64,000 nt of DNA from Patiria miniata (Eukaryota > Echinodermata > Asteroidea > Valvatida > Asterinidae): positions 12,669,547 to 12,733,546 of the forward strand of contig NW_024037058.1 in NCBI RefSeq assembly GCF_015706575.1. Reading direction: 5' to 3'. The notes below the pieces were generated by a model that was not told where the DNA came from, made no database searches, and saw only the letters and a program-made list of their open reading frames with translations. This document shows positions 12,417-23,435 of the stretch, in pieces. Position 1 is the stretch's first letter. Each line of letters begins with the position of its first letter. The position numbers and the translations under genes were made by a program.

Positions 12417-12780
12417 GGAGTGCTGTGGCCTCGTGGTTAAGGGCACTGGATTCGTGGTCTGTGGGTAAAGCTGCGGGTCGTGGGTTCGAGTCCAGCCGGG
12501 GGTCATGGTGCATGTGCCCTTGAGCAAGGCACTTTGTCACTCATTGCTTCTCTCCACCCAGGAGTAAATGGGTACCTGTGAGGGCAGAGATGGTTATTGT
12601 GATTGAATAAGCTTGCTTGCGCCTAACAACAGGCAGCATCGAGCTGTATACTCCCCAGGGAGCTGAGATGGTATTTGGAATGTTTCATTGGCCCAATGAT
12701 CAGGGGTAATAATACATGTGTAATACTGTAAGCGCTGTGATTTAGTTTACAAATAAGAGCGTTCTTAAATGCTGATTATT
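12417..12780 (+). mobile_element. tRNA-derived SINE
   Basis: The head is tRNA-like, with a box A-like word TGGCCTCGTGG (about 12425) and a B box GGTTCGAGTCC (12483-12493), about 50 bases apart. A conserved body follows (AGCAAGGCACTTTGTCACTC .. CACCCAGGAG .. ATGGGTACC), then a 3' part containing ATACTCCCCAGGGAGCTGAG and a tail of ATTATTATA. Body words recur at 21757-21990, 34226-34870 and 47529-47586. It is not a functional tRNA because the cloverleaf arms do not pair properly. Confidence 0.75.
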
Positions 12781-12962
12781 ATAAATAATGATGCAAACCT
12801 AGAGTAATACTTCTGCGGCGTGGAAAAGTTTGGAGGAATGAACATATGCATGTACTTCAAATTCAAATCACTATCCTACATGTTAACAATAATAAAACTT
12901 TTGTTTAGGCTAAAGGCAAACTTTTATTTCCTGAGAACACGTCACGACTAGAAAAATTCACT

Positions 12963-12988
12963 CAAAAAAAAAAAAAAAAAAAAAAAAA
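12963..12988 (+). repeat. Poly-A tract of about 26 bases
   Basis: An uninterrupted adenine run. It could be a retroposed tail, but no body upstream was recognised. Confidence 0.6.
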
Positions 12989-13013
12989 GAAGATCGAGAT
13001 CCTTGTTGTAAAT

Positions 13014-13220
13014 GTATTATATAATGCCTGAATTAGTCCCCATCATCTGATTGGTGGGTTTTTGATCACGTGTCATTGAATTATTCGTCCCAACGCACAG
13101 CGCGGCCGCACGGCAAAAATAGAAGTTCCATTCCATGGTAAATGGAAGTTCCATTGCATGGTCATACTTTTTGGCAGCCCTGACCAATCAGATGACGAGG
13201 ATTTATTCAGGTGATGTGTA
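13014..13220. mobile_element. MITE with CATCATCTGATTGGT inverted ends
   Basis: The left end (TATATAATGCCTGAATTAGT then CATCATCTGATTGG) is inverted at the right (CCAATCAGATGACGAGG..ATTCAGGTGATGTG). The centre contains an inverted GGAAGTTCCATT pair. A second copy with the same ends and the same type of hairpin centre is at 44962-45287. In both copies a TAATGAATGTTT sequence adjoins one side. Confidence 0.6.
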
Positions 13221-13394
13221 CAAACAAATAATGAATGTTTCACATTGGAAAGAATCTTTTCATTTGGTGACGGATGGTTGTCACACATTGCAAAAAGACA
13301 CAGAAAAATCTATGGATGACTATTTTCCATATCCTAATTTATATACATTGTTATACAAGTGCAAGTGTATTTCATCCTTTACATGTCCAATATA

Positions 13395-13838
13395 TGTGAC
13401 CCGCTCTGCAAAAATGAGTCTGATGTCGCATAATTTGAATTCAAGCTTTTGCCATTTTGAAATGGAAACAGTAAAAATTTGCTCAAAATTTGGATTTTTT
13501 GTTTTTGTTTTATTTTGGTTGTTTGATAGTTTTAGTTCAAACATCTTACACAGAAATGTAAATATTGTAAGAAAAAGAAAAAAAATTATGAATCTTTGGT
13601 GCTTTTCTTGGTTAGTTACAGTGTATTTGTCATTTTTCAAAGCCTTTTTTCTACATTGAGACACTTCTAGCTTTGCAAAAACTTTACAGAATGAAACAAG
13701 CACAACAATGCAACCAAATGTCCTAGAGAGGTCCGTGATATACCAAATGAAAGCTTATTTCATTCCCATTTTATTAATATAGTTAACTCAAAATGTCAGT
13801 TTTGCCACAACAGACTCATTTTTGCAGAGCGGGTCACA
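13395..13838. mobile_element. MITE with TGTGACCCGCTCTGC inverted ends, TA-flanked
   Basis: The first roughly 28 bases (TGTGACCCGCTCTGCAAAAA..) are an exact inverted match of the last ones, and TA borders both ends (13393-13394 and 13839-13840). Open frames in this stretch are AT-rich and not convincing as genes. Confidence 0.7.
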
Positions 13839-13840
13839 TA

Positions 13841-14680
13841 TGTGCAAGTTGTTCTACTTTCCTCAGAAACATGTTGACATTATGCTTGTTGAAAAAAAAT
13901 CTAAAAAGTAAAATATATGATTGTTGGTACGCGTAATAAATACTTAATCATATTAGATACTTCAGAAAAATACAATGATTGCATTTTGGTCCCATTTTGT
14001 CCATGATTACAAAACTGACTATACATGATTTTTTAATAAAAAGATAATTTGCAATGTTTGTCTTATCTGTGTTGATTCAAAACAAGTTAAGGTACCATGG
14101 AACTTCTTCAATTTTGAATTAATTTAAATTTTAAAGCAGCTTGGATTTTATATGGTCCACTTTTGGCAAAGGAGACACAGAGACGATAACAAACACAAAT
14201 CCACACAGGATTCTTAGCGATGGTTCTCAACCACTGTAATGATTAATGATGGGCGGTTAATAAAGAGGAGGGTGTTTTTAGCCTGCCATCACACTGGATG
14301 AACAACACTTACATTTTGCCAGTCCATGATCATTGTTGCAACCCTCCTATGCAAACAATCATTCTGTGCCAAGTCCTTTCAGTCAAAAACAATCAAGTGA
14401 CTGTTTTCAACAGTTAAGAGCTCCCAGCCTACGCAAAGCAGGATTGACTGGCTGTGAGTGTTTATGTAACTTAATACTGCTATGCTTTGACTGTAGGTGA
14501 TTGATAAGACAGTGGTTTCTACCAGTTGGCTGCCTTTGTCTCTTGACTGAATTTGACTAGTCAGAGTGCTTGCTCAAAATATGATCTTGCTATTGGTGAC
14601 TAGCCTGTGTAAAAGGCATGGCAGGGAGAAGTGGATGGAATTTTTGACCGTCTTGACTGTTCAAACAGTAAGAGGGTTCA
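13841..14680. other. Intergenic stretch with no recognised feature
   Basis: AT-rich sequence without a supported ORF or inverted repeat. Confidence 0.3.
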
Positions 14681-15010
14681 GGATAATATACAACATTTGC
14701 TTTTGAGATGAATTTCAGAAATGAATGGATTTGGGGGTTAGTATTTTGCAGCAGATATCGTTACACTGACCTGTTAAAAGTTTTGTGTTCTTAGATGCTG
14801 CAAAACCAACAAAAAAATGCTGTTCTCGTAGTCTGGTTCCCTGACACTAACTCAAATGAATCAGAGAAATTTATAGACGTCGGGGACTTGACAGGTCAGG
14901 GAACCAGACTAGCTGGCTTGCACCCATTCACAGATGTGTAACCGATTGTAAACAAAATGTAGGCTAACTAAATTTGATCAATTTGGGGTCAGTATTTGAA
15001 GAAAAAACCC
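14676..15010 (+). mobile_element. TTAA-family MITE, 3'-truncated copy
   Basis: It starts near ATAATATACAACATTTGC and runs through the GTCTGGTTCCCTGAC / GGTCAGGGAACCAGAC internal pair, then stops before the distal end. It resembles the 60374-60905 subfamily more than the 11518 copy. It lies just downstream of the esterase stop codon. Confidence 0.6.
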
Positions 15011-15223
15011 ACAAAATAATGTACTTTTTGGCCTTTGGTGTTGGCCCCTTCGAAAGAGTTTCCAAAGGAAATGAAGTCTACAAAGCTTGAAAAGTATCCC
15101 GGAGGAAAAGACACTTTTAGGGGCAAAAATATATATAAATCTTGGTAAAATGCATGTACCGGTACCTGAGCTCTTCAAAGGAGTTCCACCCCTTCTCCTT
15201 AAATCCCACGTTGCACCATCTCC

Positions 15224-15425
15224 CTACAGCTCCTCTTTCTTTCGCCGGCCCAGCTTCCAGAAGGAGTACAGCTTGTTCCAGAAGTCCACCTTCTCTACCT
15301 TGGCGTTCTGGGATACCTGGGGGCTCATGTCCAGCTCCAGGTACTTCTTCTCACTTAGTTCATACTGGGGCCAGTACAGGAGGGGATGGTCGGCATCATC
15401 AGCTGTGGAAACACCGTTGGGATTG
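15224..15425 (-). CDS. Esterase exon 5, C-terminus
   Basis: The acceptor is CATGGCAG, then one base completes a Gly codon split from exon 4. It encodes NPNGVSTADDADHPLLYWPQ.., the normal C-terminal helix region, with a basic end GRRKKEEL and stop TAG at 15226-15224. The last four residues, KEEL, are the candidate ER-retrieval signal. Confidence 0.9.
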
Positions 15426-18400
15426 CTGCCATGGGAAGAAGAAAACAAATACTGCAAGTTAAACTTGTGCGATACCCCTGGCATGCTGGCAGTATTTACA
15501 CATTCAATTAGTAAGCACACTTTTCAGATGACCTAGCCAAAAACAACAATGACCTCATTTGACCCCTAGATGACCTTTGACCTATAATGTCTCAAGTCAT
15601 CTGAAGTCCCCCTACCCAAAGATTATTGTCACCAAGTTTGGTTGAGATTGAAGTCTGATTTTTCATATGACAGCACTAAGCAGTTAACCTAACCAAAATG
15701 GAACACATGGACACACAAGCAGAATACACTATCTACCGCAAGATCCCCCTTTCTTGGCTTAAAAGCCAGGGGGATAAAAAAAAGATGAATTAAATGTGTG
15801 TTCTCCAAGTGTACTGAAATATAAATTTCTATACAAATAAAGTACATGAAACTGTGCTTTGTCAATGATAGCGTCTAACCCTTTAGTAACTGTAGTGCCC
15901 GAAACTGCCCTTCCTATTATTACTCACAGTCTGCCAGAAACGGCCCAGGCACCCTATGGTTTTATTGATTCTTGAGTGAACAAACATAATTATGTAATAC
16001 AGTGTAGTAGGTCAGATGCAATTGGGTTAATATCTGCACATTATCATTGGATTAACCTCAAACTTCCCAAATCCTCCAAAATCCTCTTTGCAAAACGGAG
16101 GATTTTGTGGGATTGTATGAGGCTATACAGCTAAAATGTGCTGCTTATTTTGGAGGATGCACTTTGTCAAGGTCTCAGGCCGGACCTTGTGTCGTTTATG
16201 CCCATCCGTACATACATTTAGTCCTAGATTATGCTTGAAATCCTCAGCACTGCTCCAAGATTTCACTGGCTCTGCCTCAACATATTAACAGTGATTGCTA
16301 GAGGATTTTGCAGGATTGAGGCAATGGTCACCCCTCCAAGGACCACATTCAAGAAATAACGGAGGATTTTGCAGGATTGAGGCTGTATGCTATTGTTACA
16401 TGGAGGCAGTTGGAGGATTTTGCAGGATTGTGGTTGCATCCTAGCAAAAATGCCTAGGCAGTTAGGGTTAACCCTGGCTCCCTAGGAAGTGTGCAAAATC
16501 GTAATAAAATTTGAGGATTCAGGAATGTGAGCGTAAAACTCAATGGAATTTTAATGACAAATATGACATTACAATGTAGTAAACATTAATTTTACTGAAA
16601 ACCCTATTCCTTCTCTTGTTGGAGATGCTCTTCACATAATATCCCCCTTGGTCCAAAACTGGGATCAAGCTGGATGTGTCACTAATGTGGGGTGGAGGAT
16701 TACTCACCCGTATTTAGCAAAGTTGGTCCAGTACAGCATCATGGCCTTGGACAACTCCCTCTCCTCCTCTGTGAACTTCTCAGGCCCCGTCCCTCTCCCT
16801 TCCATGAAGGGTTCGCCCCAGACGTAGGCCTCCTCGTCCCTGTGGTCTGCCTTGGCCCAGTGGGGGATGGTGGAAAACGAGGATCGGTGGCCGTACTCAT
16901 ACAGAAAGATGGTTAGTCCATTCTCTGGTGGCGTATAATGATAACACAAAACTTGGGCTGGTTGAAGAGAGGTGTACATCAGGGGTGTGATTGGACAAAA
17001 ATGAAAAATCCACGAACTTCGGTTGACATGTAATATACATGTACATGTACATGTATTATTGTACATGTACTTGTATAGATGTACATGTATACATATACAT
17101 GCACGTATGTCCATATATAGGCCTAGGGCATGTACATGTACTGTAATTTCTGTAATGTTAGCAAATTTTGTCGCTTCAGTAAAGAAAACAAATGGGGAAA
17201 AATTAAGAAAAAACGTCTGGTCATTAAATAATATAATCCATGTGATTGATTCATAGAGGCTTTTTCTGTGTGTGATGTTATTACTTTTGCATGTTGCAGA
17301 GAGAAACGATTCACACAAAACAATATGAACGGTGCTGAAAAAGTTTAATCTTACTTTAATTTAAACTCCAGTCCCAGGCTTCCAAAACATTTTTGAAATT
17401 TTGTGTTGGTGGTGGCTATTTTTCAAAGCACTTCTGCAGCTCAAACTGATTTCCATCCACAGTGACACTTTATTACCAGTTCTTCCAGCCATACTCTTGA
17501 ATTCCTTGACAAAATGATCGCAGCAATATTGACACCAATGTGTTTGCCAATTGCTAGCACACGATCGTCACTGCACAGTACATGCACAATACACACACAC
17601 ATATCCACACGCGATATACAAACACGAGGTGCTGCAAACCCATTGAAAATTATTTTTAGTCTGGTCCTCAAGTACTCCACTGCGCATACTGCATTAATGT
17701 CTAATAGGTTCTTGACCGCACTGCATTAGACTTGTCACCAGTCCATCCATTATCGTAAATTAGAGCCTATATTTCGCCAGAAGTTTTTGGGCGATATTAT
17801 TACGGAAACAGAAAACGTTAAAAATCCGGAATCCGCAAAAAAAATCCGCAGACGTTGATGAAAAATCCGGAAAAATCCGGAAAAATCACACCCCTGGTAC
17901 ATGTTTAACATGGTACATGTATTGATAATTGAGGTGAAGATGGTGACTGATACTGATGATGATGATTTTGATGCTGATGATTGTATTGTTAAGTGTTTTC
18001 CACAAGGCGTTTTGGATGGGAGGGCTGTCCTGCTAAACTTCGACCCATGTTGCCAATTTACACCAATACCCGAATGTTTTTCAAACCCGCTGTTGTGTTC
18101 TTACATGTAAATCACTCATTACAAATTTTAGTAAACAACAAAGAAAACTATAATGGGCATTTCCAGGGCTATGAAAGGAAGTGTAATGTCCGTGACAGAG
18201 CCAATCAACCACGATATCTTATTAACAATTCAGAGAATGATACTTCACGACACAAGTGCTTGTAATCCTTAATTATGGACGATACTCTTTATTAGTATCG
18301 TTCTCGGCTTTGGAGGGGTCTTTTTTTTTCATGATTTAAAGTTTGCAAAGTAGTTGGGTCATTCCACCGGGTTGGGGAACAAAGTGTGACATATGACCAT

Positions 18401-21400
18401 ATTAAGAAAAGCATGAATGCCTTGCTAGCAGTTGCTCTACATAATATTTGTTGTTGGGTGTTTCACTTCTGCAGAAAGTTTGAAATCATTTCAATGTATT
18501 TTGTCAAAAATATGAGCAAAAAATGTCATTTTGGACGTAACATTGACACCGTGTCAGTGTTACGTCCAAATATGACATTTGTACCTTTTTATAAAATTTC
18601 TGTGAAACATTACCCAAATTTACTTTGCGTACTGCTTACTATACATGCAACACAATAAGAAAAGCTTTTGTTATGGTAGTCAGACATCAAATGGAGCAGA
18701 AATGATAGCTTGGTTGTGTGGACGTAACATTTACACAGTGTAAAACCCAAATGTCACACTTCCATTGAGTGATTTGTACACCGCTACATCCACACTTGAG
18801 GTATTGTTTCTGCTATATTTGAACCCCGACTATACCAAAACAAAAGCTTTTCTTGGTGCTTAGGTGTCCAGTTGTAAATATGCAATGTCAGTTTGGGTAA
18901 TATTTTACATACGTGTAAAATATGGCAAAAAAAGAATTTTTGGATGTAACATTGACACGGTGTCAATGTTACGTCCGAATTAATACATTTTTGCTCATAT
19001 TTTTGTCAAAGTACTTTCAAATGATTTCAAACTTTCTCAATTATTGAAACACCCGAAGACAAATATTATGTTGAGCAATTGTTTAGAATGCATTGATACT
19101 TTTAATAATATAACCAAATATATGGATGTAACATGCACTGCTTCCCAACCCAGTGGAATGACCCAGTTACATGGGGCAGGAAGCTTGGGCTTTTTGACAT
19201 TAAATATTCAAGAAATCTGGCGCATATTTTACTAACCCGCATAGATAAGATTGTAAATCAACAAAGGATTAAACTGCTAGTTATCTAAAGCCTGCCTCAC
19301 ACCTTTTTCGATTTTACCGGTTCACCAGATCACCAGATCAACAATACGTTTTTTTTCCCCACCGTTGCGGATGCTCGATTCCATTCTATAATCGGTCACA
19401 TGATGACAAAATGGCAGCCATCAATTTCAAATCATGTACATGTAACTTCCTTCGTGAATCTGATTGGTTAACACAAATATCACATCTGGTGAAATCGGAG
19501 TGCTGCCCGCACACCTTTCCGGGTGAAATTGGATGCGAAGAAATCAAACATGTTTGGATGCATCTGGTTGCCTGGCGTACGGTCAGATCGGTCCGATTTT
19601 TCAGCCCGCACTTCTCAAAACTGTACGTCAGATGGCCTGATGATCCGGTGAACCGGTAAAATCGGAAAGGTGTGCGACGGGCTTAAATTTAGTTTATTAA
19701 TACAAGATATATAATGCAAGCAACAGGACAAGCCAAAAGGGCAGTGCTTTTTCTGAGTTGGGCCCTTCTAACTCGGAAACCTCCTAGAGGAATGTGGACA
19801 GCATGTGCTGAAGTCAAGACAGTGATGACAATGATGAGAATGAAGATGATAGTGATGATGATGAGGACGGTGGAGATGATGATGATAATGATGATGAAGG
19901 TAAATCGGGGATGCTAATGTTGCCAGATTCCTTTAAAATTAGCCCAACATATCAAACTTACTGCTGAGAGTGTTAGCAGTGGTTACCGCTGGCGCCACAA
20001 ACATGCTGTCAGTGATGACATCTGAGACGGTCTTTCTAGCCTGATCATCGTCTTTAAGTGACCCTTCTCCAGTGTAGATTTTGGTGATGGCCCGAGCAAG
20101 GGGCTTGATAGGCAAATCTTTTGGGACCGTAAGATAGAGCTGCAAGGAAAACAAAAAAATTATACAAGAGGTTTTATTACAATGTAGGAAGAAGCAGAAC
20201 AAGCAGAGAGCTGAACCTCCTGGACTCGTTTAATTAGCATATTCTAACCCCCCCCCCCCCCCCCCCCCCCCATCTGAGGATCAGACATTCACGTGGGCAA
20301 ACTTCTGACACATATATATCACAGCATGTAAATTTTATGCGACCCTGCCTGCCAGCCAAACGGAGTGGTCTTTAGAAACTGTGACATCAGTTCGATCAGA
20401 AACGTGGACTAAGCTGTGGATTGGTCAATCTGGATACCATGTTTTCATAATACAATTTGGGTTATGGAAGACCCACTAGAAAGTGCCCGCTGGATAAATG
20501 GTCAGAATTGTAAAAGTTTTATAAAGACCCACAACTGCACTACAGTTTGATAAAGATATCGTGCAAGGAAATCTGCTCTATTATGTGTTATCCTTACCAG
20601 TTCTTCCAGGAAAGTGTCAAATGTCTTAGCTGAAAGAAACTTGAAAAAATCCTTTGAGCCTCTGCTGTCCAGAATGGATTGTCCGCCCTCATCACTGTTA
20701 AACCCGAGCAGCAACTCCTTCCTCGGGACCTGGTACTTAGTCTGGATTTCCCTGGGATCGTCTTTCAAGTAGAAGCCATCCACCACAGGGCCGAACTCGA
20801 TGGGGCGTTTGGTGAGCTTTATCTGGCTGAACTTCTCGGCCGGTTTCTGACGAAGACACTCCACCATCACTCTGGTGTTGTCTGTGGGACACTTGAGCGC
20901 ATTTGCCAGTTTCTCGGCCAAATCTTTGGGGTCACGGACCAGCGCCGTAGGGGCATTGGCCATCCCACTTTGGGCGATGGCTCGATGGAAGAGCCTCTCG
21001 TTGACATGAGATAACATGTGGAAGTGTACACTCATGGCTCCCGCTGACTCTCCCATGATGGTGACCACGCTGGGGTCGCCCCCAAATTTCTTGATGTTTG
21101 CACCGATCCAGCGCAAGGCAGCACCCTGGTCTAAGAGGCCATAGTTCCCTGGCGACGTTGCATCAAGGGTGCTCAAGAAACCCAACGCTCCCAGCCGATA
21201 ATTGACAGTCACGACCACCACTTGGTGATGGGCAGCAAGGGCTGTTCCATCATAGAAACCCGCTCCCCCGTTGGCAAACGCACCCCGGGGAAGTGAACTA
21301 TGACCGGCAATTTGGCCTCGTCATCAAGAGATGGGGTGTGGATGTTGAGGTGGAGGCAGTCTTCGCTCACTTCTCGTGTCGGCATCGGCAGCCCAACAAA

Positions 21401-22292
21401 TGCCTTTTCCGCCTGCTCTATGTCTTGGGGGCAAAGCGGGCCAAACTTGGTGGCGTCAGAGAGGCCCTCAAAGGGCTTCCTGCGTGCGGGGGGAGCGAAG
21501 CGTCGCTTACCGGTAGGGGGCGCTGCATAGTAGATGCTGCGGAAGTTGTAGACTGGTGTCTGGGAGTCGACTGCCCGTGTGATGAAGCCTTTTACAGATG
21601 ACGATTTGCCAAGATGCACCACTGGACTATCCTCGCTATCAGCAGTCACTACTGCAATTTAAAAAAAAAATCTCTGAAAATATGAAAGCAACTAATGAAG
21701 TTATAACAGAGAGCTCAATAATTAGTTACATTATACTGAGAAACTCAAACTACTCAAACCTAGTGGTTAGGGTTCGTGACTCATGATCAGAGGGTCAGGA
21801 GTTCGAATCCAGCTGCTATTCATATGTTGTGTCATTGGGCAAGCCAGTTCACCCCCACTTGCCACTCTCCACCCAGGAGTATATATGGGTACCAAACCAG
21901 TGGTTGGGGACAGTAGTTTCATGCTACTGAAACCAGAGATAAGCCCAGGCCTGATGGGCCACATTGGCTCATGACGGACTTTACTTACTTACTCAGTCAG
22001 TGATGCAGACAGTATACTGCATGTGCACATCAAACATGAATGTCTGGTGTCTATTAACTTGTTAAGTGCATGCAATTTTTCAAGAATTGAACCTTCTATT
22101 TTGACTTAGCTCATAAGGAAAATGGGATTTTCCACTGTTTTGCTGGTTTGAAATGTTACGCTGTCATTTGCAAGGGATCTTCCGAATACTCAAAATTCCA
22201 CCACAGTGACAGATTCTTTGTAGCATAGGGGCGTATTTGAAACCCCTTCCCATGTGACTCGAGTTGCCGGTTACAAAAGGACTTCTTTCAGT

Positions 22293-22345
<53 letters not shown>

Positions 22346-22863
22346 TATTTGATGCTAGGGGCGCATTTTTACCTTTTCTTATCTCTAATATTCAGTATTA
22401 TTTCATAAATCTGTATGGTTCAGGGAATTAGCTTCAAGTTAAAAACTATTGTTCTACATTCCCCTTTTGTTAATTTACTTTGAAAATGACACTTCTTGGG
22501 CAGTTTTTGCTTTTATAGGGGGTGGGGGACTGGAATTTGTAGGGGTGGGGGCATGTGCAACCCAGCCCCAGGAAGTGAGGAGTAAAAAGTGGGTTGCGCA
22601 CAACGTTGTGTGTCCACGCATCAGGAGAAGACTGGGTTTCGAATGATGTCCGACCAAGAAGCACCAAGCTCCATTTAAATAAAGTAACAGTGGCTGTGCT
22701 CTTCCTTAATCCTGCAAAATACAGAACTCCCAACTAGCTGATGGTGAACATTGAATGCCAAAGCTTAGTAATCATGGGCTACAGAATCTTACTTCCAAAG
22801 ACATGACATCTATGTACCTGCAATAAACACTGCAATAATGAATGGCGGTGAAAAGCCAACCAT
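15224..22863 (-). CDS. Type-B carboxylesterase / cholinesterase-like protein (whole gene span, five coding exons, one frameshift)
   Basis: Exons are 22863-22818, 21651-20598, 20139-19962, 16924-16708 and 15425-15224, all with GT..AG borders and matching phases. The product is an alpha/beta-hydrolase that cleaves carboxylic esters. It has an N-terminal signal peptide (MVGFSPPFIIAVFIAVV), GESAGA with the nucleophile Ser (about residue 218), NSDEGG with Glu (about 337) and KADHRDE with His (about 454), so the triad is complete. The end is KKEEL*, with KEEL resembling KDEL-type ER retention signals, as in vertebrate ER carboxylesterases (HxEL). Cys pairs are in typical family places. A single base is missing in the C-run at 21283-21286, in the PGG oxyanion-hole region; with that base counted the length would be 565 residues and all frames close. 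Substrate is unknown. It is head-to-head with SLC6, about 8.5 kb away. Confidence 0.9.
15540..15780 (+). repeat. Possible 3' end of a non-LTR retrotransposon
   Basis: This intronic sequence has repeated TGACCTTTGACC-like words and ends in a hairpin, TCCCCCTTTCTTGGC..GCCAGGGGGA, followed by TAAAAAAAAG. The look is that of an RTE/CR1-type tail. No reverse transcriptase is present, so the family is a guess. Confidence 0.3.
16060..16470. repeat. Dispersed repeat rich in AATCCTCC / GGAGGATTTTG
   Basis: Located in esterase intron 4. It opens with AAATCCTCCAAAATCCTC directly followed by an inverted GGAGGATTTTG, then several GGAGGATTTTGCAGGATTG units. A closely related copy lies in a transketolase intron at 61455-61770, and a tandem derivative at 62627-63030. 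Confidence 0.6.
16708..16924 (-). CDS. Esterase exon 4, catalytic His exon
   Basis: The acceptor is CCACCAG. Two bases complete a Lys codon with the A left by exon 3, and the donor is GG|GTGAGTA. It encodes LYEYGHRSSFSTIPHWAKADHRDE.., where the His of ADH is the family's catalytic base, then FTEEERELSKAMMLYWTNFA, the helix typical of type-B carboxylesterases. Confidence 0.92.
16980..17896. mobile_element. hAT-like non-autonomous element with CAGGGGTGTGATT ends
   Basis: CAGGGGTGTGATTGG at the left is inverted at the right (AAATCACACCCCTG). The interior holds a run of ACATGTAC words (17033-17135) and AAAATCCGGA repeats near the right end. The CAGGGGTG terminus is typical of hAT elements, but a clear 8-bp duplication cannot be read because the flanks are TACATGT-rich. 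It lies in esterase intron 3. Confidence 0.5.
18355..19165. repeat. 811-bp foldback element with TGGGTCATTCCAC ends
   Basis: TGGGTCATTCCACCGGGTTGGG at 18355-18376 is inverted at the right end. Inner arms share TTTGAAATCATTT-like sequence and a GTAACATTGACAC..GTGTCA.TGTTACGTCC hairpin that occurs twice (about 18538-18566 and 18944-18974). A one-armed copy is at 43471-43685. It lies in esterase intron 3. Confidence 0.7.
19286..19685. repeat. MITE with inverted ends of about 35 bp
   Basis: TAAAGCCTGCCTCACACC then CGATTTTACCGGTTCACC at the left is inverted at the right (GGTGAACCGGTAAAATCGG then GGTGTGCGACGGGCTTA). It lies in esterase intron 3. No coding capacity is convincing. Confidence 0.65.
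19800..19905 (+). repeat. GATGAT-type simple repeat
   Basis: Imperfect GATGAT/GATAATGAT runs. The open frame across it is an artefact of the trinucleotide repeat. Confidence 0.6.
19962..20139 (-). CDS. Esterase exon 3
   Basis: The acceptor is TTCCTTGCAG, phase 0, and the donor is A|GTAAGT with one base left over. It encodes LYLTVPKDLP.. and DSMFVAPAVTTANTLSS, the region where the family has a conserved 'D..F..P....A' helix before the last strand. Confidence 0.9.
20598..21651 (-). CDS. Esterase exon 2, main catalytic exon, with a 1-base frameshift
   Basis: The acceptor is AAATTGCAG and the donor CTG|GTAAGG. It carries PVYNFRSIYYAAPPTGKRRF (the first core strands), EDCLHLNI, then the frame breaks at 21283-21286. 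The reading continues in the next frame with VTVNYRLGALGFL, GNYGLLDQGAALRWI, GDPSVVTIMGESAGA and GFNSDEGG. Both halves are strongly conserved in character, so the break is either very recent or a sequence error in CCCCGGGG. Confidence 0.92.
21757..21995 (+). mobile_element. tRNA-derived SINE, second copy
   Basis: A TAGTGGTTAGGG box A-like word and an AGTTCGAATCC B box (about 21800-21810) are followed by CACTCTCCACCCAGGAGTAT and ATGGGTACC, as in the 12417 copy. It ends in ACTTACTTACTC. It lies in esterase intron 1. Confidence 0.65.
22293..22342 (+). repeat. 50-base poly-G run
   Basis: Fifty consecutive G on the plus strand, so poly-C in the esterase intron 1 transcript. It has quadruplex potential and is also a likely site of length error in assembly. 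Confidence 0.8.
22818..22863 (-). CDS. Esterase exon 1, signal peptide
   Basis: ATG at 22863-22861 opens MVGFSPPFIIAVFIA and one extra base before donor CAG|GTACAT. Joined in phase to exon 2 it gives a short hydrophobic leader followed by VVTADSED. The phase match and the leader's nature decide this start. Confidence 0.75.
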
Positions 22864-23238
22864 GATTATGAATATTGACTGTGAACAAGCTGCAGCTGTT
22901 GTAATTCTGTTGTGTACTTCAATCACGCTGGACTGTGCCACGCTGCAACAAATCAGAACAACGAAAAAGAAAGGGAAACAAAACTGTCAGTCTGTAAACT
23001 TACAATGCATAACAAAATCCAGAACATTGCTGTCCTGTCCAGAATGCGATAAGATACGTTGCTACTGGGAACAAAAAGGAATTCCAGTGTGATACAAGTA
23101 TAGGGGAGTGAGTGGGACAGATGTTTACAACCATGGAGCACCGGAACACCGACAGAAACATAAACAACTATGGCAAGTGCTTTCAACAAGCGGTGCAACT
23201 ATATTGGGGGGTTGGCTTGTGCCCCCCATATACCATTT

Positions 23239-23435
23239 TTACCTCCGCCAAGGAGGTTAGGCCCTATGTTTTCACCGGTGTTGGTTGGTGTGTCTGTGAA
23301 CAGGATAACTCAAAAAGTTGTGGGCAGATTTTCATGAACATTTGTGTAGGGGTGGTCCTTGGTACAAGTACGAACCCATTAGATTTTGGACGTTATCCGG
23401 ATCCAGGATTTTTTTTAAAGGATTCTTCACCATTT
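23239..23435 (+). repeat. Dispersed CGCCAAGGAGGTTA.. element
   Basis: CGCCAAGGAGGTTAGG .. TTTTCACCGGTGTTGGTTGG .. AACAGGATAACTCAAAAAGT .. CCTTGGTACAAGTA is a word order I recognise as a repeat common in animal genomes. Its class is not known to me. It lies upstream of the esterase start. Confidence 0.35.

Noticed and set aside
12420..12500. A possible tRNA gene (A and B boxes)
   Set aside because: The stems do not pair and the sequence continues into a repeated SINE body found elsewhere in the window.
13135..13703. ORFs of 127-174 codons on both strands
   Set aside because: They are Phe/Lys/Asn-rich, lie across two MITEs, and show no domain.
17033..17135. TACATGTA runs as a regulatory array
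   Set aside because: The word is scattered all over the window, inside and outside genes, so it looks like a base-composition habit of this genome.
22953..23198. Minus-strand ORF with a leader-like start (MHRLLKALAIVVYV) upstream of the esterase
   Set aside because: The exon 1 leader at 22863 joins exon 2 in phase and this one has no matching donor; likely chance.
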